DNA from: Lachnospiraceae bacterium
Lineage (GTDB): Bacteria; Bacillota; Clostridia; Lachnospirales; Lachnospiraceae
Assembly (NCBI GenBank): GCA_017622575.1
Contig: JAGAQU010000062.1
Location: 1 to 64,000, forward strand
Direction of reading: 5' to 3'
DNA: 64,000 nucleotides
Below, in pieces: positions 27,929 through 37,407 of this stretch (position 1 is its first letter; the number at the start of each line of letters is the position of its first letter). The notes beneath the pieces were generated by a model, which searched no databases, was not told where the DNA came from, and saw nothing but the letters and a program-made list of their open reading frames with translations. A program made the translations under genes and the position numbers.

Positions 27929-29305
27929 ATGTATCAGATCAATTTTGACCACCCCATTCATATATATTTTATTGGTATCGGCGGTATCAGTATGAGCGGA
28001 CTTGCGGAAGTTCTTCTGGAAAAAGGATTTACCGTTTCCGGTTCCGACGTAAAGCCGACTCCTTTGACGCAGCTGCTTTCCTCCAAAGGCGCAACTGTCT
28101 ATTACGGCCAAAAATATGATAATCTCACCGCCGATATTGACCTGATGGTCTATACCAGCGCTATTCACGCAGATAATCCGGAATATGTGGCCGCACAGGA
28201 TCTTCATATTCCCATCCTCACAAGAGCACAGCTCCTGGGCCAGATGATGAGAAATTATAAAACTCCCATTGCCATCAGCGGAACCCACGGAAAGACTACC
28301 ACTACCTCTATGGTCTCCGAAATTCTGCTTGCTGCCGATACCGATCCCACACTTTCCATTGGCGGAATCTTAAAAACCATAAACGGCAATATCCGGGTTG
28401 GACATTCCGGCTATTTTGTCACCGAAGCCTGCGAATATACCAACAGCTTTCTCAGCTTTTATCCCAAGATAGGACTGATTCTCAATGTGGAGGAAGACCA
28501 TCTGGATTTTTTCAAGGACATTGATGATATCCGGAATTCTTTCCATCAGTTTGCCCTGCTTCTTCCCAAGGACGGAGCCCTGATCATAAACGGCAATATT
28601 CCGTGCATCGAATCCATCACAGAGCAGATTGCCTGTCCCATCATTACCTTCGGCAATTCCTCCTGCTTTGACTACAGTGCAGCGGACATCTCCTACAATG
28701 AGAAAGGGTGTGCCACCTTTACATTAATAAAAAAAGGACACAAGGCTTCCGTCTATACGCTGGGTGTACCCGGTGAACACAATATCTATAATGCACTCGC
28801 CGCTATTGCCCTCTCAGAGCTCCTTTCCATTGAAACATCTGTAATCCAAAAGGCGCTTTCAGAATTTAAGGGAACTGACCGTCGTTTTGAATATAAAGGA
28901 ACTGTAAATGGAATTACTATAATAGATGATTATGCACACCACCCTACAGAAATTACTGCAACTTTAAAAGCTGCGGTAAATTATCCCCACAAAACACTCT
29001 GGTGCCTGTTCCAGCCCCATACCTATACACGCACCAAAGCATTTATGAAAGAGTTTGCCAGGGCACTCTCCCTTGCAGATAAAGTGATACTGGCCAAGAT
29101 ATATCCTGCAAGAGAAACCGATGATCTGGGGATCAGTTCAGCAACCCTTCAAAAAGAAATAGAAGCTCTCGGAAAAAGCTGTTTTTATTTTCCCGATTAT
29201 GAGGCAATTGAAAAATTTATTTTGGAAAATTGCACACCCGGTGACTTGTTGATAACTATGGGTGCCGGAGATGTTGTAAAAGTCGGCGAAAATCTCTTAA
29301 AATAA
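27929..29305 (+). CDS. murC: UDP-N-acetylmuramate--L-alanine ligase
   Basis: Adds L-Ala to UDP-MurNAc, the first peptide step of peptidoglycan synthesis; cytoplasmic. The 458-residue protein shows the N-terminal Rossmann GIGGISMSGLAEVL, the ATP-binding GTHGKTTT (118-125), VEEDHLDFF, PGEHNIYNALAAIA and DDYAHHPTEI. First gene of a plus-strand group that continues with dnaD, a DnaI-like gene and prs, with a 276-bp control region after it. Confidence 0.97.
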   Translation: MYQINFDHPIHIYFIGIGGISMSGLAEVLLEKGFTVSGSDVKPTPLTQLLSSKGATVYYGQKYDNLTADIDLMVYTSAIHADNPEYVAAQDLHIPILTRAQLLGQMMRNYKTPIAISGTHGKTTTTSMVSEILLAADTDPTLSIGGILKTINGNIRVGHSGYFVTEACEYTNSFLSFYPKIGLILNVEEDHLDFFKDIDDIRNSFHQFALLLPKDGALIINGNIPCIESITEQIACPIITFGNSSCFDYSAADISYNEKGCATFTLIKKGHKASVYTLGVPGEHNIYNALAAIALSELLSIETSVIQKALSEFKGTDRRFEYKGTVNGITIIDDYAHHPTEITATLKAAVNYPHKTLWCLFQPHTYTRTKAFMKEFARALSLADKVILAKIYPARETDDLGISSATLQKEIEALGKSCFYFPDYEAIEKFILENCTPGDLLITMGAGDVVKVGENLLK

Positions 29306-29308
29306 TTT

Positions 29309-29457
29309 TTATCCACATTATCCACATTTTAAAAGCGGAAATCAAACTTTTATTATGTGGATATTATCTTTTCACCAAAGTTATTAATTTTACCTGTTTT
29401 TTACATTGCTTTTCACTTTTAAGAGCTTTTCTATCCACATTATCCACATCATCCACA
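29309..29457 (+). promoter_or_regulatory. Cluster of six DnaA boxes upstream of helicase-loader genes
   Basis: Three perfect TTATCCACA boxes at 29309-29317, 29318-29326 and 29440-29448, and three with one mismatch: CTATCCACA (29431-29439), TCATCCACA (29449-29457) and a reverse one, ATATCCACA (29356-29364, minus strand). Boxes abut head-to-tail with a strict 9-bp period as a pair and a triplet. DnaA would be expected to bind here. dnaA and dnaN are not in the window, so this is not shown to be oriC. A 9-bp inverted repeat, TTGCCGAAA/TTTCGGCAA (29459-29496), follows directly. Confidence 0.8.
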
Positions 29458-29505
29458 ATTGCCGAAATCCCTTGAAAACACTGGGTTTTTCGGCAAAATT
29501 GCTAT

Positions 29506-29533
29506 TTGCAATTTTATGCTCTTGTGCTATAAT
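29506..29533 (+). promoter_or_regulatory. Promoter of dnaD-dnaI-prs
   Basis: Plus strand -35 TTGCAA (29506-29511), 16 bases, extended -10 TGCTATAAT (TATAAT at 29528-29533). It lies 48 bases downstream of the last DnaA box. Confidence 0.65.
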
Positions 29534-29581
29534 TCATTTTGCTTTGAAGAAAATGTAAACAGCAGAGAGTAGGTAGAAAAA

Positions 29582-30646
29582 GTGAGTCGTTTTACGATTT
29601 ATCAGGATAATTATGCTGATACCACCATTGTATCCAATTTATTTATTGATGAATACATGAAGGATGCCAATGATGCCCAGCTCAAAATATATCTTTATCT
29701 CCTCAGAATGATGAGTGCCCACATGGCTACCAGCATTTCTGATATCGCGGATAAATTTAACCATACGGAAAAGGATGTTATGCGTGCGCTCAAATATTGG
29801 GAAAAGAACCATCTTCTTTCTTTAGAATACGATGATGCCAAAAACATATCCGGCATCCGTCTTATCAATGTTGACAGCAAACCATGTGCAGATATTGTCC
29901 CCCTTACAACTGTTGTTCCCCTTCCTTCCAGAGCAGCAGCTCCTTCCAAAGAAGAAGCTCATACTCCGGAAGAGGACAGGTCTTCTGCCTATGAGAAACC
30001 TTCTTACAGTCTGGACAAGCTGCGCGAATTTAAAAATAATGAAGAGACTTCCCAGATTCTTTTTGTAGCGGAACAGTACATCGGAAGACCGTTAAGTGCA
30101 AATGAAATCAGAACAATCCTGTTCTTCTCTGACAAGCTGGGATTTTCCAGTGATCTTATCGACTATCTGATTCAGCACTGCGTGGATAAAGGCAAAAAAG
30201 ACTTCAGATACATAGAGAAGGTAGCTATCAGCTGGGCAGAGGAAGGCATCACCACGCCAAAGCAGGCTGCCAAATATGCCCGCAAATATGATAAGGCTGT
30301 TTATGATATTATGAAAGCTCTCGGTAAATCTTCCGCTCCCACAAAAGCGGAGGCCGATTACGCCATCAAATGGATCAAGGAATACGGTTTTACTTCCGAT
30401 ATCATCATGGAAGCCTGTGAGCGTACTGTTCTTGCAACTGATAAGCACCGTTTTGAATATGCTGACAGTATTTTAAGGAGCTGGTATAAAGAAAATGTAC
30501 ATCACAAGGCTGATATTAAGGCAATTGATGAGGCCCATTCCAGAAAGCGTTCAAAGAAGTCAGCAACCGGAGCCTCACAGTTTAACCAGTTTATGCAGAC
30601 CGACTATGATTTTGATGCTCTTGAAAAAGAAATTTTAAGCAACTAA
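29582..30646 (+). CDS. DnaD domain protein (primosome component)
   Basis: A 354-residue replication-restart/initiation protein. The N-terminal winged-helix DnaD_N part (about 18-90: LFIDEYMKDANDAQLKIYLYLLRM, IADKFNHTEKDVMRALKYWEK) is followed by a proline-rich linker and two DnaB_2/DnaD-type helical domains (about 145-220 and 235-310), including the YxxxIxxWxxxG-like region of IEKVAISWAEEGI. The start is GTG at 29582 with a weak GAGAGTAGG site. It is followed 11 bases later by a DnaI-like ATPase, so the pair would load the replicative helicase. Confidence 0.9.
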   Translation: MSRFTIYQDNYADTTIVSNLFIDEYMKDANDAQLKIYLYLLRMMSAHMATSISDIADKFNHTEKDVMRALKYWEKNHLLSLEYDDAKNISGIRLINVDSKPCADIVPLTTVVPLPSRAAAPSKEEAHTPEEDRSSAYEKPSYSLDKLREFKNNEETSQILFVAEQYIGRPLSANEIRTILFFSDKLGFSSDLIDYLIQHCVDKGKKDFRYIEKVAISWAEEGITTPKQAAKYARKYDKAVYDIMKALGKSSAPTKAEADYAIKWIKEYGFTSDIIMEACERTVLATDKHRFEYADSILRSWYKENVHHKADIKAIDEAHSRKRSKKSATGASQFNQFMQTDYDFDALEKEILSN

Positions 30647-30657
30647 AGGAGAATACC

Positions 30658-31629
30658 GTGGCACTCACAAATTCCCAGTATGATACCATTATAAAAGGCT
30701 TTGAGGCAAAGCAGAACAGAAACCGGAAACTGCTTGAAGAGCGTACTGCTTATGTTTATTCCCATGTGGCCGGTTATCAGGAGCTTGATGAGACTGTTTC
30801 TTCTGTTTCTGTAGCGCAGGGCAGAAGACTTCTTGAAGGAGACGAGAATGCTCTTGTCACACTGAAACAGACCATTCGTGAACTCTCTGACAAAAAGAGA
30901 AAGCTTCTTCTGAAATTCGGGCTTCCGGAAAATTACCTGGAACCGGTTTACGATTGTCCCGATTGTAAGGATACAGGCTACTGCGAAGGTGTCAAATGCC
31001 ATTGCTTTAAGCAGGCGGAAATTACACTTCTCTATCAGCAATCCGGAATCCGTGAAATGCTTGAAAGCGAAAATTTCACTACTCTTTCCTACGATTATTA
31101 TCAGGGTGAGGATCTGACCCGCTTTAAAAATACTGTCCTGACCTGCAAAAATTTTATCAATAATTTCAATTCGGACTACCATAATTTATTCTTTTATGGT
31201 ACAGTGGGTACAGGTAAATCCTTTCTTTCCGGCTGTGTGGCAAAGGAGCTCATTGAAAATGGACATTCTGTCATTTATTTCAGTGCCGCCGGACTCTTTG
31301 ATACGTTATCCAAATTTAAGTTTGATTATAAAAATGCGGATGAACTTCATAAAGAATATGAGGATTTATTTCAGTGCGATTTGCTGATCATTGATGATCT
31401 TGGAACGGAGTATACCAACAACCTTGTAAGTTCCGAATTGTTTTCTCTCATCAATGACAGGCATCTTCGTCAGAAGGCTACCATTATTTCCACCAATCTT
31501 TCTCTGGAAGATTTCAGGAACCGTTATTCCGACCGGATCTTTTCCAGAATTACCAGCAATTATGAAATATGCAAAATAACCGGACCCGATATCCGGATGT
31601 TCAAAAAAAGACAGCAGAACAGAAAGTGA
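30658..31629 (+). CDS. DnaI/DnaC-like helicase-loader ATPase
   Basis: A 323-residue AAA+ protein. A helical N-terminal part leads to a cysteine cluster (Cys100, 103, 109, 114, 116; CPDCKDTGYCEGVKCHCF), matching the zinc-binding helicase-contact region of Bacillus DnaI. The ATPase core follows, with Walker A GTVGTGKS (181-188), Walker B LLIIDDLGTE and the sensor TIISTNLSLEDF. GTG start at 30658 with AAAGGAGAATACC. By family it loads the replicative helicase at origins and stalled forks. The next gene, prs, begins 8 bases downstream. Confidence 0.93.
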   Translation: MALTNSQYDTIIKGFEAKQNRNRKLLEERTAYVYSHVAGYQELDETVSSVSVAQGRRLLEGDENALVTLKQTIRELSDKKRKLLLKFGLPENYLEPVYDCPDCKDTGYCEGVKCHCFKQAEITLLYQQSGIREMLESENFTTLSYDYYQGEDLTRFKNTVLTCKNFINNFNSDYHNLFFYGTVGTGKSFLSGCVAKELIENGHSVIYFSAAGLFDTLSKFKFDYKNADELHKEYEDLFQCDLLIIDDLGTEYTNNLVSSELFSLINDRHLRQKATIISTNLSLEDFRNRYSDRIFSRITSNYEICKITGPDIRMFKKRQQNRK

Positions 31630-31637
31630 GGTATCTC

Positions 31638-32822
31638 ATGGCTCAGCGTGAAGAAACAAGAAATTTGGAGACAATACCCGTAGGTTCTCTCGGTATTATC
31701 CCTCTAGAAGGCTGTAAGGCCCTCGGTGAAAAAGTCGATGACTATCTGGTGAAATGGAGGACCGTCAGAGAAAGCGAGCATAAGAACAGTCTTGCTTTTG
31801 CAGGCTATCAGCGAGATTCCTATATTTTAAAAGCAAAGGTGCCCAGATTCGGATCGGGCGAAGCAAAAGGTATGATTCTGGAATCCGTCCGCGGAACAGA
31901 TCTCTACCTTCTTGTAGATGTGGCAAATTACAGCTTAACCTATTCCCTCTGCGGACACGAAAATCATATGTCCCCGGATGACCATTATCAGGACCTAAAA
32001 AGAATTATTGCGGCAGTAGGCGGCAAGGCCCGCAGAATCACTGTTATTATGCCTTTCCTCTACGAAAGCAGACAGCATAAGAGAACTGCCAGAGAATCTC
32101 TTGACTGCGCACTCGCCCTTCAGGAGATGGTTCGTATGGGTGTGGATAACATCATTACCTTTGATGCCCACGACCCCAGGGTTCAGAACGCAATTCCCTT
32201 ACATGGCTTTGAAACGGTACAACCCACCTATCAGTTTATCAAAGGTCTTCTGAAAAATGTAAAGGATCTGCAGCTCGATTCCAATCACATGATGGTGATT
32301 AGCCCTGATGAAGGCGGTATGAGCCGTGCTATCTATATGGCAAACGTGCTTGGCCTCGATATGGGTATGTTCTATAAAAGACGTGATTACACCAGAGTGG
32401 TTGACGGGCGCAACCCCATCGTTGCTCACGAATTCCTTGGCTCCTCCGTGGAAGGCAAAGACATGATCATTATCGACGACATGATCTCCTCCGGCGAAAG
32501 TGTGATCGAGGTTGCCACTGCTCTGAAAGAGCGTAAAGCCAGAAAAATCTTTATCTGTGCTTCCTTCGGTTTATTTACCAACGGTCTGGAACGTTTTGAT
32601 AAGGCTTATGAGAGCGGTGTGATCGACAGAGTTCTTACCACCAATCTGATCTATCAGACTCCCGAACTTCTCGGCAGGGAATGGTATATCAACTGCGACA
32701 TGAGTAAGTACATCGCCTACCTGATCGATACCTTAAACCATGATGCCTCTATCAGTGATCTCTTAAATCCTAATGAACGTATTCAGAAAATCGTCTCAAG
32801 ATACAAAAAAGGAGAACTGTAA
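31638..32822 (+). CDS. prs: Ribose-phosphate pyrophosphokinase (long form)
   Basis: Makes PRPP from ribose-5-phosphate and ATP for nucleotide, His and Trp synthesis. The 394-residue protein is longer than the usual ~315 because of N-terminal and internal additions; I have seen this long form in Lachnospiraceae. The RRITVIMPFLYESRQHKR ATP loop, NIITFDAHDPRVQ metal site and the PRPP loop IIIDDMISSGES are conserved. I start at the ATG at 31638 (GTGAGGTATCTC upstream), which removes 23 residues that overlap the previous gene. A terminator follows 16 bases after the stop. Confidence 0.92.
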   Translation: MAQREETRNLETIPVGSLGIIPLEGCKALGEKVDDYLVKWRTVRESEHKNSLAFAGYQRDSYILKAKVPRFGSGEAKGMILESVRGTDLYLLVDVANYSLTYSLCGHENHMSPDDHYQDLKRIIAAVGGKARRITVIMPFLYESRQHKRTARESLDCALALQEMVRMGVDNIITFDAHDPRVQNAIPLHGFETVQPTYQFIKGLLKNVKDLQLDSNHMMVISPDEGGMSRAIYMANVLGLDMGMFYKRRDYTRVVDGRNPIVAHEFLGSSVEGKDMIIIDDMISSGESVIEVATALKERKARKIFICASFGLFTNGLERFDKAYESGVIDRVLTTNLIYQTPELLGREWYINCDMSKYIAYLIDTLNHDASISDLLNPNERIQKIVSRYKKGEL

Positions 32823-32837
32823 TTCTGACTGAGATTA

Positions 32838-32872
32838 AAAAGCAGGAGACAGCTTAAATGTCTCCTGCTTTT
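32838..32872 (+). terminator. Rho-independent terminator after prs
   Basis: A 14-bp stem AAAAGCAGGAGACA / TGTCTCCTGCTTTT around a 7-base loop. The A and T tracts make it usable on both strands, which fits the convergent gene ending at 32904. Confidence 0.92.
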
Positions 32873-32903
32873 ATTGTGTATCTTGTGTCATATGTCTTCT
32901 ATC

Positions 32904-35900
32904 TCAGTTTTCTGCAGATGCTTCCAGAATATTCACTGTTTCCTGTATGATTTCCTTTGCTGTTCCCTTCTCAAAAATATCTCTTAGCCCCACATACTCC
33001 ACCGCTGCACAATAGGGTACATAAGTAGGAAGTGTGGTAAGTTCCATATACTTTTCTACAGCCTCATGACGGTTTTCTTCCGAAAGTGTCAAAAGATCAA
33101 GACTGGAGAAAGCAGATGTGGCATATCCAATATAATAACAGGGTGAATTGAAAATATGGGATATATCCACCCAGGAGTAAGCCTCCGAAATATTTTCGTT
33201 ATAATATATTCCATACTTAGCCGAGAGATTATGATATAGTTTATTCATATCTTCAAGGGTCATCCCCGGATTGTTATAAACCTGAATTTCAAATTCGGAG
33301 ACCAGTGACGCCTCCACTGTATTGTCTGCCATCTGATACACTTCCATAAATTGGAACAAGTCTCCTGCTTCCCCATCAAGGAGCTCATCTGCATAATCAT
33401 AGTAAAGCATTTCAAGCCCCTGTGAATGGATCTCATTGAGATCAATATTGCTCTGCTGCGTCAGAATATCCTCCGTATCGTGGAACATATAATTATAATG
33501 ACCGAATTCGTGAATAGCTGTAGTATAATCGTAATAATTTCCATAGGGTGAATCAAAAATAAAAACGTCATTATAGTAAGGAAGCGTGACTGTAAATCCG
33601 GTGTCTGCCTTTCCCTCTCCCGGATCCATATCATACAGCTCATATTGCTTCATATAGTCATAGCATTTCATAAGTTCCGGATCTATCTGTTCAAGATAAA
33701 GACTCACCTTTTTAAGTCTCTCCTCTGCCGTGGTCTCCGGCAGATCATAAAGTGCCGAAAAGTCTGTGGAGTAATAAATCTCCTGAGCATCATACAATGC
33801 CGGAACCACGCTCTTCTTTATCTCCTGAAACAACCCTTCCACGTCTTTGAGAGAATAGTCTCTCACATAAAGGGCATCGTAAGCATATTCCGCATAATTA
33901 TCGTACCCTTCCAGCTTTGCACTTTCGTTGCGAAGCTGTACAAGCTCCAGATAAATTTCTCCCAGGATGCTGTTCTTTTCCCGATATAATCCCTGATAAA
34001 TCTCTATGTAATCATCCTGATCAAGCCGGTCGTATTCCTCCATGAAACGTGCAAAGCTCCATTCTTCTCCATCATATGTAAAATAATAGTCTTCCTGGGC
34101 AGCCTGCTCATATTCCTGCGTGAGACTGTTTTCCTTCAGATAAAATTCTTTCTCTTCCTCTGTCATTTCCTTATATTCCGCGAGGCTTTGCACTACGGAA
34201 GCTTCCAGCACGGTCTCCATTGTATCCTTATAAGGAGATTTGCATATCTTTGCAAGTGCGCTGTAAGCTTTATCCTGCATATCCATGACATCCTCAAGAA
34301 GCTCCTGTTGCCTTGCAGCATTCTCTTCATCCAGCACATTTTGATAATACCTGATCTCGGCAAGGGTATAGCAGGTCTGAGCCCTTGTGATCTCATCCAC
34401 AATTTCCGCATAAAGCGCAAGAACCTTCTCTTCTTTCTTCGCCTCTTCACTTTCCAGTGCTGCTTCCGCTAATGCCGTAATCTCATCAATATCCTGATAA
34501 AGTTTATTTTCGTCGTAAGCAAGCTCCTTCATCTCATCAAAGGTAAGCTGTGAATGTTCCTTTGACTGGTACCTTGAAGTTGTCTGATAAACATATAAGG
34601 TATAGGGAGAACTCTCATCCGTATAAACGCCGGCTAGTGAAAGTCCTGCTTCCCCGGCATTGGAAAGTTCAATCCGTGAGAAAATATATCTTCCACCGAT
34701 CGCCTTGAACGCGTCAATGTCAATATAAATATCATGATCTGTCACCTGATAGTCCCGGACAGCTGCCACAACAGACAGATCCGTACCGGAATAAAGATAT
34801 GCTCTGGCACCCCATGAGTCAAAATACTCCCTTGACTCGTGAACTCTCTCAAGGGCAGGTGCAATCACCTTACGAAAATCTTCTTTATAGTACTGTTCAT
34901 AAAAACCAAGATACCCGTCCACCGTAGCAATATCATTATATTCCAGAATAGCAGGATGGAAACCGTATGCTGCCGACCATTGGCCGCTGTACTGTAAATC
35001 TTCCTTTGCCTTTTCAAAAAGCTCTGTGGAATAGAACTCCTCATAGCTTAAATCATTGGACTGCTTTCCCTTTAACAGTTCATACGCCTTTGCCACACAG
35101 GTATGATACAGATCATTGTATCTGGTGCCGGAGAGCACAATCACAAGCACGGCAAGAATAGACAATCCGTTTGCTATATACCTCCACAGCTTCCTATCCG
35201 CATCATACATTCGTTTCAGCACCAGAAAAAAGGCCGCATACCAGACAAAGGGATTGAAAAATATAGTCCGGTTAAACTGCCATCCCGTCAGAGGAGGACA
35301 GATTGTTTCTACCAGCTTACGGAAGGGTTCAAAGTAATAAACACCGTATATTACACTGTTGAACAAAAGAACCAGCATAAGCAGGTTGAAGGTATCATGA
35401 AAAATTGCTTTTCCGCTATTATTTCTGATATAACCAATGTTCAGATACAGGAAATAGAGAAGGCAGACCGGCATCACCAGATAAGTGTGGACACTTTCCG
35501 CATGGAACATACCTTTTGTAAAGCCTTCCAGAATTGTTCTTACAATCTCTGCAAACCCGAAGCTCCCCGCCTCCATGGTGGAACGAATGGTTTCCTCCTC
35601 TCCGAAGAGCATTACATCAAACAACCTGTGTTCAAAGACAACACACCCTAAAGACAATACAAGTATGGCTGTCAGAATTCTCAATGGGAATTTTCTGTCC
35701 CTGATCCACAGCCAGATCAGAGAAACTGCCATATAGGCCAGGATAAATAATCCGAAATAGGAAAAATAAGAAACAAAGGGGTACACAAATAGTGCTGCAT
35801 ACCATTTGGGAGATGGCGTCTTATAAATCTTCCTTACCAGATACACCGCGAGGGGGATCGATGCAAAGGGAATACCGAAAGCCGGAAAAACATTAAGAAC

Positions 35901-36305
35901 GCCATAGGCAAGTCCGGTCATATACACAACGGGCTTATATTTTTCATACTTCTCCCCACAAAAATCCCTGGCAAGAAGTACTGCCGAAAAAATAACGATA
36001 ATGATCTTCAGAAGATATCCAGTTATATAAGCCCAGTAGGAGGGCAGGATCATATAAAGTATCGTATAAAGAGAAAATTCCGACGGAAGATTATCCCTGC
36101 TGATCCCACCGAGAAAAGGCACATCCACTCCGTGTGCAAAAAAAGAGTCCGTATTTTTCAACATTTGAAACTGGGCAACAAACAGATCCAGATTATCATG
36201 TACCGAAATAATGCTGCCCTCTCCGAAAATACAAAATACAAGTGCTGCGAACAGGATAAATCCTGCCGCAGCAAACACATACCATCTCTGAGCTAATTTT
36301 TTCAA
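32904..36305 (-). CDS. YfhO/DUF6044-like membrane protein fused to M3-type zinc peptidase
   Basis: A 1133-residue two-part protein. Residues 1-about 400 hold some ten or more membrane spans and, with the ~200-residue extracytoplasmic stretch after them, resemble YfhO/DUF6044 glycan-modifying membrane proteins. From about residue 600 to the end is a helical M3/oligoendopeptidase-F-like domain with HEFGH at 932-936 and the third zinc ligand in NEIHSQGLE (Glu958), the M3 spacing. The frame is open throughout, so this is a true fusion as written. Start is TTG at 36305 after GGGAGGAAGAG. It lies three bases after a GtrB/CsbB-like glycosyltransferase. The peptidase is probably held outside the membrane; substrate unknown. 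Confidence 0.85.
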   Translation of the reverse strand: MKKLAQRWYVFAAAGFILFAALVFCIFGEGSIISVHDNLDLFVAQFQMLKNTDSFFAHGVDVPFLGGISRDNLPSEFSLYTILYMILPSYWAYITGYLLKIIIVIFSAVLLARDFCGEKYEKYKPVVYMTGLAYGVLNVFPAFGIPFASIPLAVYLVRKIYKTPSPKWYAALFVYPFVSYFSYFGLFILAYMAVSLIWLWIRDRKFPLRILTAILVLSLGCVVFEHRLFDVMLFGEEETIRSTMEAGSFGFAEIVRTILEGFTKGMFHAESVHTYLVMPVCLLYFLYLNIGYIRNNSGKAIFHDTFNLLMLVLLFNSVIYGVYYFEPFRKLVETICPPLTGWQFNRTIFFNPFVWYAAFFLVLKRMYDADRKLWRYIANGLSILAVLVIVLSGTRYNDLYHTCVAKAYELLKGKQSNDLSYEEFYSTELFEKAKEDLQYSGQWSAAYGFHPAILEYNDIATVDGYLGFYEQYYKEDFRKVIAPALERVHESREYFDSWGARAYLYSGTDLSVVAAVRDYQVTDHDIYIDIDAFKAIGGRYIFSRIELSNAGEAGLSLAGVYTDESSPYTLYVYQTTSRYQSKEHSQLTFDEMKELAYDENKLYQDIDEITALAEAALESEEAKKEEKVLALYAEIVDEITRAQTCYTLAEIRYYQNVLDEENAARQQELLEDVMDMQDKAYSALAKICKSPYKDTMETVLEASVVQSLAEYKEMTEEEKEFYLKENSLTQEYEQAAQEDYYFTYDGEEWSFARFMEEYDRLDQDDYIEIYQGLYREKNSILGEIYLELVQLRNESAKLEGYDNYAEYAYDALYVRDYSLKDVEGLFQEIKKSVVPALYDAQEIYYSTDFSALYDLPETTAEERLKKVSLYLEQIDPELMKCYDYMKQYELYDMDPGEGKADTGFTVTLPYYNDVFIFDSPYGNYYDYTTAIHEFGHYNYMFHDTEDILTQQSNIDLNEIHSQGLEMLYYDYADELLDGEAGDLFQFMEVYQMADNTVEASLVSEFEIQVYNNPGMTLEDMNKLYHNLSAKYGIYYNENISEAYSWVDISHIFNSPCYYIGYATSAFSSLDLLTLSEENRHEAVEKYMELTTLPTYVPYCAAVEYVGLRDIFEKGTAKEIIQETVNILEASAEN

Positions 36306-36308
36306 AGC

Positions 36309-37253
36309 TTACTCTTCCTCCCGCTGTCTTCTCTCTTTTTCACAAACAAGGGTATAACGATATTCAAAATCTCTTCTGTTCTTCTGTGCCATATTGGAAA
36401 GCATCAGTCCCGCAAAGAAAGATTGAATGGCTGCCAGCATCACAAAGCCGCATACAATCAGGGTAGGAAATTTTAACACCAGCCCTGTTGCAATATATTC
36501 GAGCAATACCGGAATAAAAAACAAAACAGAAATCACTGCCAGCAAAAGGGCAAAGAGACTGAAAAAGCCAAAAGGCTTATAATCCCTGTAAAGCCGGAAG
36601 ATAGTGCCAAGCACACGAAAGCCGTCCGAATAAGTATTCAATTTAGAGACACTTCCTTCCGGTCTGTCTCTGTATTCCACGACTACGTTGTCAATCTGCA
36701 TATGATTGTACACCGCGTGAATGGTCATCTCCGTCTCAATCTCAAATCCCTTGGAAAGAACGGGAAAGGTTTTTACAAAGCCATAGCTGAAAGCGCGAAA
36801 GCCTGTCATAATATCTTTTACATCACAACCGAAGAGACGGTTAATGCTGGAGCGCACCAGGGAATTTCCCATGTTGTGGAAAGGACGCTTATTCTCGGAA
36901 AAATAAGTGGAGGAAAGTCTGTCACCCACCACCATATCTGCATTGTGGTTTAACACCTTGTCCACCATTTCCGGTGCAAATTCCATGGGATAGGTGTCAT
37001 CACCATCCACCATGATATAGCATCTTGCCTCAATCTCCCGGAACATCCTGCGGATCACATTTCCTTTTCCCTGCATGTACTCATGGCGGATCACCGCTCC
37101 TGCAGCCTTCGCGAGCTCTGCGGTGCGGTCCGTGGAATTGTTGTCGTATACATAAATCACTGCCTCCGGAAGTGCAGCCTTAGCATCTGCAACTACCTTT
37201 GCTATGGTTTTCTCCTCATTATAGCATGGAATTAAGACTGCGATCTTGTCCAT
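36309..37253 (-). CDS. GtrB/CsbB-like polyprenyl-phosphate glycosyltransferase
   Basis: A 314-residue family 2 transferase with a GT-A catalytic part (VLIPCYNEEKTI, YVYDNNSTDRTAE, MVDGDDTYP) and two C-terminal membrane spans at about 228-252 and 264-290. This build is typical of enzymes that put one sugar on undecaprenyl phosphate for use outside the cell by a YfhO- or GtcA-type partner. The stop lies three bases before the next gene, a YfhO-like/M3 fusion, which supports such a pairing. Sugar and acceptor polymer are unknown. Confidence 0.88.
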   Translation of the reverse strand: MDKIAVLIPCYNEEKTIAKVVADAKAALPEAVIYVYDNNSTDRTAELAKAAGAVIRHEYMQGKGNVIRRMFREIEARCYIMVDGDDTYPMEFAPEMVDKVLNHNADMVVGDRLSSTYFSENKRPFHNMGNSLVRSSINRLFGCDVKDIMTGFRAFSYGFVKTFPVLSKGFEIETEMTIHAVYNHMQIDNVVVEYRDRPEGSVSKLNTYSDGFRVLGTIFRLYRDYKPFGFFSLFALLLAVISVLFFIPVLLEYIATGLVLKFPTLIVCGFVMLAAIQSFFAGLMLSNMAQKNRRDFEYRYTLVCEKERRQREEE

Positions 37254-37407
37254 TTATATGATATCTCCTTCACCTATATTGTGATATACTTCGCCTGTAC
37301 CGGTTTTTCTTCCTTCAGGCTCAAAACCATATATTATTTTAACAGAATAAAGATATTAAGTCCAGTTATACCCAATATTTAGAGAAGTGTTTCAATATAT
37401 TTTGTTT

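Noticed and set aside
29309..29457. Chromosomal origin of replication
   Set aside because: DnaA boxes are present, but dnaA, dnaN, rpmH and a clear AT-rich unwinding region are not seen; a regulatory cluster is the safer reading.
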